DNA of 64,000 bases from Oxyruncus cristatus (taxonomy: Eukaryota; Chordata; Aves; Passeriformes; Cotingidae), in assembly GCA_013399855.1 (NCBI GenBank), contig VXAY01000170.1:166777-230776 (forward strand), given 5' to 3'. The position numbers and the translations under genes are program-made. The notes beneath the pieces were generated by a model, which made no database searches, had not been told where the DNA came from, and worked only from the letters and a program-made list of their open reading frames with translations. Below, one piece after another: positions 1 to 23,345 of this stretch; position 1 is the first letter of the stretch; each line of letters begins with the position of its first letter.

Positions 1-78
1 CCAGGTGATTTTGCCTCTTTTTTTAAAGGACCCAGGTCAAATAACACAAATATTCTCTTAAAAACATAAATATATTAC

Positions 79-12929
<12,851 letters not shown>

Positions 12930-12962
12930 GGCTGCTGTTTACTACGACCAATGTAGCACTGT
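12930..12962 (-). other. 5' UTR part of exon 3, MYH gene 1
   Basis: The 5' UTR runs from the ATG to a CAG acceptor at 12963-12965, read on the minus strand after a pyrimidine-rich stretch. The matching place in gene 2 is 41785-41830. The near-identity of the two genes stops about nine bases upstream of the ATG, so the UTRs differ. Confidence 0.6.
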
Positions 12963-13639
12963 CTGTGAGGGCAGGGAACACATTACAATAGTGCCTTATG
13001 GAAGAAACACACAGTGGATTGCTCTGCTTTAGGTATTGACTGAATTACCACTTTTTTTTTCTTTTTCTCTGCTGCTTCAGAATTCTGTTAGGAAGTTTTA
13101 TTTATATTATTTCCTTTTTTGTGTAGTCAGATCTTTAAGCCTACTGGACAATTTACAGAGGAATACTTTCTGTGTTTTGTATTGATTTTGGTTTGGGATT
13201 TTTTTTTCATTTGTTGTATTAACAGGATAAACAGATCCTTCCCAAGGTTCCAAACCCTGCACTCAATAGATACTCCCAATTTTGGAACTGTGAAAGCCTT
13301 CTCATATAATTTTTGTTTAGCACCTTTCAGAGAATGTGATTTGTTTACAATAAAACACTGTAAGAGGCACAGTACACCAACTATGCATAGAGGGAGTATT
13401 ATTAGCACTTCTTGTTAACGACATTTCTTTTGGATAAAATAGCTCAAGTTGTAAAATATTTCAATTATTTCACACATCCAGCAAACAAAGCTGATAAATC
13501 TATTTTTTAATAGAAAAGCTTGAGTTCATTCACTACTTAAAAGAAATCAGCAAATCAGTATCTGTTTGTTATTGCACAATAATTGTCTTGACTGCATTGT
13601 CTTGACTTTCACGCAATTGCGAAGCTGGAATCTAGGTTT

Positions 13640-14485
13640 ATAGAAGTCAACGTGCTGGAAGGAAGAGAGGCCATCCAGAGGGATTTTGACACTGGACAGG
13701 TGGGCCTATTTATTTCTGAATAAACGTCATGAAGTTCAACAAGGCCAAGTGCAAGGTCCTGAACCTGGGTCAGGGCAACCCCCGTTACCAGTCATGGCTC
13801 GGAGATGACCAGATGGAAGCAGCCCTGGGGAGAAGGACTTGGGGGTGCTCATGGGTGAGAGGCTGGACATACCCCAGCCATGTATAGTGGGACCCAGAAA
13901 CCTACCATGTGCTGGGCTGATCCCACAGCGTGGGCAGCAGGGGAGTGGGGGACTCTGCCCCTCTACCCCACCTCATCTGCAGTGCTAACTCCAGCTCTGG
14001 GGTCCACAACAACATCATAAGGGCGTGGAGTGAGTCCAGAGGAAGCCAGGGAGATGCTCCAAGGGCTGGAACCCCTCTGCTCTGGAGACAGGCTGGGAGA
14101 GCTCAGGGTGTTCAGTCTGGAGATGAGAAGGCTCCAAGGAGACCTAAGAGCCCGTTCCAGTGCCTAAAGGGGCTCCAAGGGAGCTGGAGAGGGACTTTGG
14201 CCAAGGGCCTGGAGTGACAGGACAAGGGGAAATGGCTTCCAACTGAAATAGGATGCATTTAGATTAGATATTAGGAAGAATATTCTTTACAACAAGGGTG
14301 GTAAGGCCCTGGCACAGGATGCCCAAAGAAGCTGTGCCTGCCCCATCCTTGGAAGTGTTCAAGGCCAGGTTGGGTGGGACCCCGAGTAACCTGGTCTAGT
14401 GGAAGGTGTTCCTGCCCACAGCAGAGGGGTGAAACTAGATAGTCTTTAAGGTCCCTTCAACCCAAACCGCTCTATGATTCTGGTC
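13640..14485 (+). mobile_element. CR1 LINE fragment in the 5' intron of MYH gene 1
   Basis: About 850 bp of CR1 3' region in plus orientation. It includes the reverse-transcriptase 3' portion (ATGAAGTTCAACAAGGCCAA at about 13730) and the 3' end AAGGTCCCTTCAACCCAAAC followed by TCTATGATTCTG. It is 5'-truncated and frameshifted. It accounts for part of why this intron (12963-16191) is about 3.2 kb against 0.9 kb in gene 2; the remainder of the intron shows no recognisable element. Confidence 0.9.
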
Positions 14486-15119
14486 CAAATGATTTGGGGT
14501 TTTTTTAGTCTAATGTTATGTATGTTCATCATCTCCAATTTGGATTTTGAATAGCTTTTCTGAATAAATCAAGAAGTTAACTTCTTTATAATATTTTCAG
14601 CAGATGTCTAGGCAAAAACCAAGTGATCGTTTAACTTTTCCTTGAGAAACATTTTCACTTTGATTGCAGAAAGGATATTATGGACTTAGACTATTTTTTA
14701 AACTTTTTTCGAAACCCGTTACCATTTAGTAACCTCATTGTTGCAGTGTGGCCAGTCTAACAGAAACAGTAGTTTAACAATGATCACAATATTTTTGTAC
14801 ACTATAAAATTCATTCTACTAAATATTCCCCTGCTTACATGTAAAACAAATTGCTTTGCCTTCTCTGCCAGCAGAGACTTCATGACACAAATAGGTGCTG
14901 TCAATTCAAATTAATGGGTACAATTTCCTGACATGTTTTTGTTTCTAACTACATGTTTTTTCACTTGATTAATATGTTATAACCCAAATGAGACCGTTTC
15001 ACAAAATAATTACATACGGTTGAAAAATAGTCCTAGTTTTTTAACAGCAGTTTTAACATTGCCTATAATACCTCCTGTTTTCTTACAAGATTCCTAACAG
15101 AAATCATATAACTATTCCC

Positions 15120-15365
15120 AAGACGAATAACATTACCATATTACAGATATTAGTATATACTATGTTATCATATATTGTTATTATATATTGTAGTATATTA
15201 GTTTATATTATGTACATTGCATATATATTGTATATTGTGGGTTTTTATAGACACTGTAAGCTTTTATCACAATATATCCTTATGGTATTATTAAAAAGTA
15301 TAATATGTATAGTAGGTCAGTATACATTATGTTAGCATATATGTATGCAATCTGTGAGTATATAG
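15120..15365. repeat. AT-rich low-complexity stretch
   Basis: About 245 bp of TATATT/TAGTATAT-type sequence inside the 5' intron of MYH gene 1. No coding or transposon signal seen. Confidence 0.6.
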
Positions 15366-16191
15366 ACTTTTTAAAGAATTAAACTGTTTTCTTTTTACTG
15401 TTTTGAGTTTTCCTGAAATCAGTGCTATGCAAACTCTTCTCCACTTATTCAAAGCATTTCTTACACATGATTGCTTGTGGGCATTTTATAATTTTAAGGG
15501 ATATATTCTAGTGACAATACTTGACAAAATTAATATAATATTTAAAACTTTGAATTTAATTGCTACCCCATCTCTCTTTTTCCAGTTATCCCAGTAGGCA
15601 TCATTCTTTCTTCAGTTCCCCATGATTACAAATATTTGCTTATATAATTATGTCACAATTATGCAATTTATTCATAGGCAGAAACATGTCTATAAGAAAG
15701 CTCAGGCTGAAATGCTTCCTTTAATCACGTTGATGGTTTGATATGCAAAATTCTAACCCTGTTCCTCAAGCTTCCACGTGAAAAAAGGAAAATAATAACA
15801 TTATTTAAATATGGATGTCTTTTCCTGTTGCTTCACAGCCAGTGCCAGTTACCCGTGATGTTTGAAGTAAATTCCAAAAAACCCACCAAGTAATTGGAAA
15901 CTACCTTCTGATGGGGTTTTTCTTCTTAGGACAGTTTCTCCAGGAAACTGGTCTCTATTGGAGATTCCTGGGGAGAATATAGGCAATGCTGCAATGATCA
16001 GTACTTTTAAGATCACTGTCTTTAAGAATCTTGTGATAAAGATATCAGCAATCCAGCCCAGTTCTTGTACTGTATTTATACAGTGGACATAAACATATTG
16101 AACACAGAGGGATCCCCAGCATACCTGCACAGAATCCTTGCCTTAGAGCAACTCTGCCTGTCCCTATAGAATGAATAAATAAAGATCTTAC

Positions 16192-16232
16192 CTTTTGTGA
16201 GACAAGCTGAATGGGTTGTAGATTGGAAGCTG
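16192..16232 (-). other. Probable 5' UTR exon 2, MYH gene 1
   Basis: A short segment bounded by a strong donor (minus GTAAG at 16187-16191) and an AG acceptor near 16230-16234. It resembles the gene 2 segment 42733-42776: both are about 40 nt, end in AAG or GAG before GTAAG, and contain CAGCTTGT-like or CAGCTGGT-like sequence. Fast MYH genes usually have two non-coding 5' exons, which fits. The right boundary could be 16229 or 16232. Confidence 0.6.
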
Positions 16233-16467
16233 CTCAGCATTCAAAAAGAGAATTAGTAACTTCCTTCTTACTGCTGCACCCCAGACAACATTTATAGACT
16301 AAAAACAAATGGATGCCTTGAAAGCAGATTGAAAATCGCAGCTGACACTGGCAAACCACCATTGAATAAATGTGAACATCTATAGGAATGCACTAGTGCT
16401 TGTGAAATGTTGGGCCAGTTTTCCTTCATCCCCCACTTCCCCAGTCCCAAGCCCCTGAAATTCTTAC

Positions 16468-16490
16468 CTTAGAGATTCCTGAAGAAGGAC
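16468..16490 (-). other. Probable 5' UTR exon 1 and start site, MYH gene 1
   Basis: A donor (minus GTAAG at 16463-16467) ends a very short exon whose start is set only by the TATA box about 25 bases upstream. The right boundary is an estimate. Confidence 0.5.
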
Positions 16491-16513
16491 ACGACACACT
16501 GATCCCAGAGTAC

Positions 16514-16582
16514 TTTTATAGGATCTGATCTGCATATGTAGCCACCACCTCTTCTTTCTTAGGTCAAAACATTTTTGGCAAT
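16514..16582 (-). promoter_or_regulatory. MYH gene 1 core promoter: TATA box plus AT-rich/CArG-like block
   Basis: Reading the minus strand, TATAAAA lies at 16514-16520. A block at about 16549-16582 (minus TTGCCAAAAATGTTTTGACC, then a purine run) is almost the same as gene 2's 43051-43085, with nearly equal spacing to the TATA box (29 against 27 bases). An E-box-like CATATG sits between them at about 16532-16537. AT-rich MEF2/CArG-type elements are known in fast MYH promoters. The role here is inferred from conservation. Confidence 0.65.
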
Positions 16583-16632
16583 CTTAACTCCTAGCAAAAT
16601 TGCCATTCATATTAGAAGTGAATGGATATAAT

Positions 16633-16672
16633 TAGACATAACAGGTCTGTGATAGACATAACAGGTCTGTGA
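16633..16672. repeat. Exact 20-bp tandem duplication upstream of MYH gene 1 promoter
   Basis: The unit TAGACATAACAGGTCTGTGA occurs twice in a row without a mismatch, about 115 bp upstream of the TATA box in the gene's own direction. Confidence 0.95.
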
Positions 16673-18818
16673 ATCAATGTCCTATAAATAATTTGACAAG
16701 AGAGGCTGAGAAGGGGGGGAAGTGGGAGGGTGTGCTAAAAGAGATGGAAGGGGCTACATTGGTTCTGTAATCCACTGGATGCTGACTCAAGCAAAGAAAG
16801 TGAAGAGTAAGAGACAGTGTGTTCTAGTAGGAAACATGTAGGGATGGAGACATGAAGGCACAGGCTCCTGTCTGCTGCAAATGCTCAGAGTCCTCAGTGT
16901 GGAAAAGCATAAGGGTCCTACTCTGAGAGGCAGGGTCATTGCTGGAGGAAGAAAATCCCAATGCAGGAGGAAGCATCTGAAAAGGAACATAAGTCACAGG
17001 AATGAGAATCAGGGGATGATAAGAATAACCAAGTAGTAAAATGCGTCAAAGCCAAAGCAAGGGAAGGGGGGAAGAATGAGTCTGAAAGTAGTGATAAGGA
17101 TATGTGAATAAGGAAGAGGAAGTAAATAGGGGTTCAATTCCCACAGAATAACAGCAAGTCACCATGGACACAAGGAAAAATAAAAGAGGAGAAAAAGTTT
17201 ACCATGAGTTAAAGATGAAAGCTTCAAAGACTGAAGTCACTGAGCTAGGTGCCAGAGGAAAGACACAGAAACCCAGCTCTGATTTTTGGAGCTGAAGAGT
17301 TTCAAAGATCATATGAACAGGACTATGGAACCGTTATATTGAACTTAAGACATATATCCTCATTGGAATCAGGAGAGATAGGTGCTGTCTCAACATAGGG
17401 TAGTCATTCAGCACTACTTTTTCTGGATAAGTGTACCAGATGGAGGGAAAGGTTTAATAAATTTACATTCTCTAGAACAGAGACAGTCATGTACTATGTT
17501 GGTCTGAAAGAGAGGCAGTTACTGTTAGAGGGAGCTGAACCCCATTCTAGTTTGTGTAAAAAGCCAATGTACTATGCTGATCCTCGGTTGTTGCCCACCC
17601 AGATAAAGGAGGGGGTTACACATCTACTATATTCACAAGATCAGAGTGGTGAAGAGAGCAGTGAAACTCTTTGCTTTACTGAGAAACAATTTCATCACCA
17701 TGCAACAGATCTTGATTTGTTGGGTTTGTTTGTGTGTTTTGGTTTTTGGTTTGTTTTTTTTTTTCATGTATTGGTCTTCACCTTCCAAATTACAGTTCCT
17801 ACCACAAACAAAGAAGCCTGAAGTGAATCACATCTCAGCAGCTTCACCTGGTCCCACAATGTTCTGCCTCCCTAGTTACAGAACCAGTTGTGCTCCTCTC
17901 TCAGCATCTCCTACTCAGAGGTCTGGATAAGAAAGTGAGAAAATTCCTTCCTCCTCTTCTCTCAGCTCACTGTCTCTCTGTGATGGCACTGTAATCCTGG
18001 GGGTGGGGAGAAGATTAACAGACATCGGCTTCACATTTGGAGTAAATTCCTGCTGAAGAGTAAGACTGAGTCCTATGGTTTAACCCTAACAATTAAATCA
18101 CCTCCTGAGTATAGAGCAGCACTTCTTTCATGTGTTTAATGCAGTTATGTTTGAGAACTGGAATTCAGTGTGAGTTTCAGGTATTTCAATGACTCTCTAT
18201 TGGAGAGTCTCATTTTACTGGTGCATGCAGTTTTTGACCTGGATTAAAACTGGCTACAAAAAAGAAAAAAAAAAAAGAAAACCTCATGGTTTTCCCACAG
18301 TCATATGTAATATTGGCATAAAGCTGATGGCTGCCTAAAAGCCTTGATTAGTAAGATTTTTTCAAATAGAAAAAGAATAATCCATAAAGGTTTGAAGCCT
18401 CAAAAGAAAATAGTTTTCCAAAGGATTTTTCCAAATTACATGGAATTGAAAACTTCCACAACCTGTAACGTATTGCTTGATCTGTTTTCACTTATATTTT
18501 CCCCTTTTTTATTTACCTTTACGTTCCCAGTCAATATAACCGAATACCGAGTGACTATTTTCTTTCTATCTGTATGTATTCTTGCTTTTGCTTTTTCCTT
18601 TTTGTCATTTTAAGAGGAAAGCTTTCTTAATTTGGAAAAAACTTCGTAGCTGACAAAGAAAAATTGAAGCTGTAACTTTCTGAATTAGACAAACTTGGAT
18701 AAACTGCAGATATGTAAAAGCTGAAGGTCAAGAAAAAATCTCTGTATCTGAGGGATTACGTTTTGTACGTAATTAATTTTACTACCTTTGCTAGTAAAAG
18801 GAAAAGTGAAAATTAAAC
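16673..18818. other. Intergenic stretch, nothing recognised
   Basis: The stretch upstream of MYH gene 1. The longest open frames (for example 17489-17821) are not recognisable and are rich in simple sequence, including a T run at 17750-17764. No exon, RNA gene or clear transposon identified. Confidence 0.5.
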
Positions 18819-19073
18819 TAGGTAAATTGTGATAGCTCTTAAAACTGCAATATCTTTCTCCTCAAAAATCTCAGGAAATCCTTTGCTTTAATATAACAAT
18901 TTTGTTTCAATCAAGCAGAATGAAAGCAGCCTCAACTTTTCAGTCTTTCACAAAAGGCATTTTAGCTTTTTTTTTGCCAGCTTTAATATTCTCTCAGGGT
19001 CTCCTCTTGTCTACCAAAAACAGTGCAACTCGATCCCTATGACCTGCACAAGTATAGCCCTCCTGCTGTATAT
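18819..19073. repeat. 255-bp direct repeat, left copy
   Basis: It matches 21348-21602 at a fixed offset of 2529 with one difference seen (18835 G against 21364 A). It ends exactly at the LTR edge. Confidence 0.95.
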
Positions 19074-19701
19074 TATCAGCGGTTGCGACTCGAGGAATGG
19101 ACGCGGACACGCCGAGAGGGTTCTTGTCAGCTTTTGCTATTAGCACAGCTGTCCTTTATTGGTGTCGTAAAGGTACAGCAGTAGCCTCAGGGGTAGCAGA
19201 GAGCAAGGATGGTATGAGAGCCCACCGAGGAAAGCTCACAAAGAACCCAAAGGGTAACTGATGAATCCAGGGGTTAGAACATGGGCACAGACTTATATAG
19301 GGTTTTGAGGGAAGGTTCCAGAACATGGGTGGTGCTACACATATAAGGAAGGGAGTAGGAAGGGCTAGCTCTAAATAAGGGAGAACAAGGTGGGACTATT
19401 ACAACTAAGGGGAGTTAACAATCCTAATATGGAAAATCTGCAATGCAGGGGTAAGGGAACCAATAGGAAAATAGGAATAAACTTCTTTTAAAACTGAGGG
19501 GAAAATTTCTATAAACTGGGGTACAATCAATCTTAGTATGCATTAACAATTATTATAAACATTATTGAATAATGAGAACAGTCCAAAACACTGTAGATTT
19601 GATGTTTCTCCAGCTTGCGTCATCCACAATTATTCTGTCTCGAGTACAGGGCCTTCTTCCACGCTTCCCATCTTTCTTGTGGAATTCTTTCACCCCCGAC
19701 A
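19074..19701 (-). mobile_element. LTR (628 bp) of the minus-strand ERV
   Basis: The minus strand starts TGTCGGGGGTG directly after the purine tract AAAAAAGGGGGAGA. It has a TATATAAG box near 19290-19297 and AATAAA near 19156-19161. The far end reads ...CGCTGATA, where CA would be expected: one G-to-A type change on the plus strand. Confidence 0.8.
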
Positions 19702-21345
19702 TCTCCCCCTTTTTTATTTCTTAAAGACGCTGGAAAAGACGTAGGACTGGACACCGCAGCATCTTCTTGTTGTGAGTGGGTAGCCGTAGCTAAAAATGAA
19801 CTAACCTTTAAAGACTTTTTCAGACAAGTTAGACAGCATGATAAAACCAGGAACATAACTAATAACGAAATCAATATGGAAATGCCAATTTTGATAATTT
19901 CTTTTGTCCAATTTGGAAGTTTTAGCCAATTGAATCCGTCCAGGACGTCTGGTGCCTGGAACCCCAGATCAGCGTGCAAGTCATTGACCAATAGACGTAA
20001 TTGGTCAATACTTGCCCTAACTGATTGTGAGTGATCCGAGAAGTTTAGGCAACAGAGGCCCTGGAATTCGGCACAGCCATGATTGTGTAATAAAAGAAGA
20101 AAATCAATGGCCGCCTGATTTTGTAGTGTGACTCCCTTCAGCATTAAAAAGTCATCTAGAAGTCCCTGTAGGGCAATGGAAGTATTGTTTGCTTCTTTAG
20201 TAAGCCAACATGCGATATGATTTAGAGCCGTTAAGGTATGATCCGATGTGATCCCCGCAGCAAAGAAAGAAGTCCAGAAATTTCTGCTCGAGGACCAGAA
20301 AAAGACATTCAGATCACAGTCAGCCGGAATATTATGTAATTATGAAAGGGAGCTGACTGTTGTTGGCTTGGGAGTATTTTGGGATCTAATTGTGGCTACT
20401 GATTTTTTGCTTGTAGACCGAATTGTGACTGCCTTTTTTGTGGTCCAAATATTTTTTGGTTGATATGCCGATTGTGGAATTTTGGATCTTGGAACTGCAT
20501 CATCCCCATAGACGGAACCGAATTTAAAACCAAATTTGTTGAGAGGAATTGGAGCTGGGAGATTCTGTTGTACGTTGGGATAGCTTGGTCCTGAAACCAG
20601 CATTTTTGCCGCAGGGGCCGGAGGTCTGTAAGCAGACGCTCTGCTACTGCCCCAGTTCTTGCTCCAGTGGTTGGTGTTGTATTTGAAATTTGAAGTGGAC
20701 CGTGTTTTCCGAATTGATGGTTTTAAAGCAGCTGATGGTTTCTGGCCAATGATAGGTGTATTTAAAAGATTAAATAAAGTGACCTTACCTATTGTACAAG
20801 GTCCTCCCACTGGGAATGCTGGAATTCCAGTCCAAGCTCTCTCACCGCACAAAAGAAAGTCTCCTTTCTCCAAGGCCAATGGTTTTATTATTTTTTTCGG
20901 TCGGGATGACTTCTGGCAGAGTTCCATTACACCACAGAGAAACATTCTGAAAGACAGCCTTGAATGGAGTCACTAATTTAGAATTAATTTTTGTGGTAGT
21001 CACACGTTGAAACATAAAACAATTTTTCACTGTACTAGATCCAAGAATCTCAATTTCCATTGGGTCATAGTCAGCGACTGAATGCCAATTACTCAAATCA
21101 TGAGTCTCATGAAAGGAAGGAATGCCTACCAAACATGTTTTAAACGGATTAGACACTTCTTTTGTGGACAAACAAATTGTGTCAGTATTAGCCTTTTTAG
21201 CTATAGCTACCCATATGTTGTCAGGCTGTCGGTGTATCCAGTCCGGGATCGATGTTGGGAAGGCGTCAACTTTGTCAAAGGGAGATGTCGAGTACAGCAT
21301 TATGAAGAATCCAATGGTGAAGACATGGATGATGTTTCTTGGTAA
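19620..21345 (-). pseudogene. env: Retroviral envelope gene remnant (SU partial, TM)
   Basis: Envelope proteins mediate retroviral entry; here it is a genomic fossil. The surface-subunit part is split over two frames (20842-21300 and 20340-20945). The transmembrane part occupies 19620-20144 and extends open for about 150 nt upstream. It shows LQNQAAIDFLL, then a cysteine followed by a CC pair, then a hydrophobic anchor (about 19790-19860) and a cytoplasmic tail that runs into the LTR. The LQN/CX6CC-like arrangement is typical of alpha- and gammaretroviral TM proteins. At least two frame breaks and loss of the N-terminal part make it non-functional as assembled. Confidence 0.82.
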
Positions 21346-21347
21346 AT

Positions 21348-21602
21348 TAGGTAAATTGTGATAACTCTTAAAACTGCAATATCTTTCTCCTCAAAAATCT
21401 CAGGAAATCCTTTGCTTTAATATAACAATTTTGTTTCAATCAAGCAGAATGAAAGCAGCCTCAACTTTTCAGTCTTTCACAAAAGGCATTTTAGCTTTTT
21501 TTTTGCCAGCTTTAATATTCTCTCAGGGTCTCCTCTTGTCTACCAAAAACAGTGCAACTCGATCCCTATGACCTGCACAAGTATAGCCCTCCTGCTGTAT
21601 AT
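21348..21602. repeat. 255-bp direct repeat, right copy
   Basis: The second copy of 18819-19073. It follows the truncated env directly and runs on into ordinary intergenic sequence. Confidence 0.95.
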
Positions 21603-22640
21603 AGGCATTCCCTATTTGCTCAAGTCTTCCATCATCAACAGCCTTTCACACACATCATATGCAGACCTTCCGACTTGGGATCCAGGTGCTGGAGATCCTG
21701 CTGGCATCAGGGCTCAAGTTAATAAAGACTGGAGAATGACCCAGTTGTCCTAATGTGGTTGTCTACCTTAGAGTGACGCGAAACATGTGCTTGATTCTAA
21801 TAGTATTGTCTATCAGGAGCTTAAACATTCAGTTCACTTACCTACAGATTCATTTGCGCATGAAGACTAAAAGTATATATTTGAGTTTGGAATTGAATTT
21901 CACCCAAACACATAACAAACCCAAACCTAGTACTGAACCTCTATCCATCACTGAAATTCCTCTCTCCCTCTGTCCAGTTCCTGCTGATTTTGCCTCTTCT
22001 GTCATTCTGAGGGTGTCCACACTGGCAACAGTTACTGAAGCAAAAATTGGTGCACTTCTGCTTGAGGAAGGGGTGGCAGCAGTTGTTTGAGCACAGAGGA
22101 ACCTATAAATCCTTCTAGAGCGGCTGCAGTGAAGTGGCAACCTGAGCAGCCTCTTCAGTCAGCTCTCAGACCTGTTGAAAGGTGGTGGGTTCTTCAAAAG
22201 GAAAATGTGTAAGGCAACTAGAAAAGACAAACTTTGCTTATTAACATAATGGCAAAAAGTATGCCAGTAAAATTTTCTCCTTTGGATTATAAATAGTTCA
22301 TACTTTACAGTGTGTTCAGTTTGGGCTAACAGTGCAGCTTTCCAAGAAGTCAACAATGAGAAATGGTTGATAAACACCAGCTGGAAAGCAATTGCAACTT
22401 ACTACTGAGGACGTTCACTGAACAAACTACTGTAAATTGAAATGACATAAAGACTAACTAATGACACATTCCTCAAAAAAAAAAGGAAAAAAAAGTATAT
22501 AGAGAACAAAATAAATTATTTCACATTTTAGGTATATTCTAGAAGTTGTCTGCGTCTCTACTGATTCACTGATGCTTTCCTATCTGTCATCACCAGTGCT
22601 ACATAGGCAATGTCATTTCTCAGTGGCAGAAGGAAGGACT
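21603..22640. other. Intergenic stretch, nothing recognised
   Basis: No exon or repeat identified. Open frames are short and of ordinary composition. Confidence 0.5.
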
Positions 22641-22644
22641 AAAC

Positions 22645-23345
22645 AAGCATCATGCCACATCATGTTCTGCATCCACCACCTCTGCCAGGCTCACCCCGTG
22701 CTCCCCTTCCTCCTCGTGCTGCCCTGACAGAGGGGGTGCAGCCAGTCTGGATGGGCACCACGTCTGAGCAGAGCACTTCGGGGAGCAGGGGGCCGTCTGT
22801 GGGTCCCAGCGGTGGGACCGGCAGTGCAGCACAGCCACAAGGACAGCCTGCCCTAGATTCAACCCTGCCACAGGGTCAGCCCTGCCACGCGTCAGCCCTG
22901 ACACCGGCGGGGCCCCGGGCCCTCAGCCCGCCCAGGCCTGCAACAGCTGTGCCGTGGGCGTGGAGACCTGGACATCGCTCAGGAAGGTGTCGGGGCAAAG
23001 CACGGGGTGACCGAGGCTGAAAAATATTGAAAAGAGAAAGGGAACTTTGAAATTCCCAGAGAGAGGGACGGACCATCGAAGGAGCTTTTAAAACCAGCTC
23101 ACGGCTGGCGTTCACTCGCGTGCCTTCCTGCACTGCCCCCGCCAGGGCCCCTGTCCTGGGGCGCCGGCCAGGGGGTGCCCATCGCTGCACGGGAGGGTCG
23201 GCGCGGGCACTGAGGGAGCCTCCCGTCCCTCCTGTTGCCCTCCACCGCCGCCGGCGTCCTCTGCTCCCTCCTGGCGCCCTCTGCTCCTTCCCGGCTACCT
23301 CTGCTCCCTCTGCTCCCCTCCCATGCCCTGCTTTGCGGTGGAGGA
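22645..23345. other. CpG-rich patch between the MYH genes
   Basis: About 700 bp with many CpG dinucleotides in an otherwise AT-rich spacer, about 1.8 kb beyond the 3' end of MYH gene 2. It includes a CTCTGCTCC-type imperfect repeat at 23255-23320 and a TTTTAAAA motif near 23087. Open frames at 22652-23020 and 22876-23190 have no recognisable product. It could be a small CpG island, a non-coding promoter or a degraded GC-rich repeat. Confidence 0.5.

Larger units (their letters stand above)
19074..21347 (-). mobile_element. Partial endogenous retrovirus: LTR, polypurine tract and env, minus strand
   Basis: In minus-strand order: truncated env (from 21347 down), polypurine tract (19702-19716), 3' LTR (19701 down to 19074). 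No gag, pol or second LTR is present, so the element breaks off inside env and is followed at once by the right copy of the 255-bp repeat. The env type points to an avian alpharetrovirus-like lineage. Confidence 0.85.

Noticed and set aside
22652..23190. Proline/serine-rich open frames in the CpG-rich patch
   Set aside because: GC-rich DNA gives long frames by chance in several phases. No domain, splice sites or start context supports a protein.
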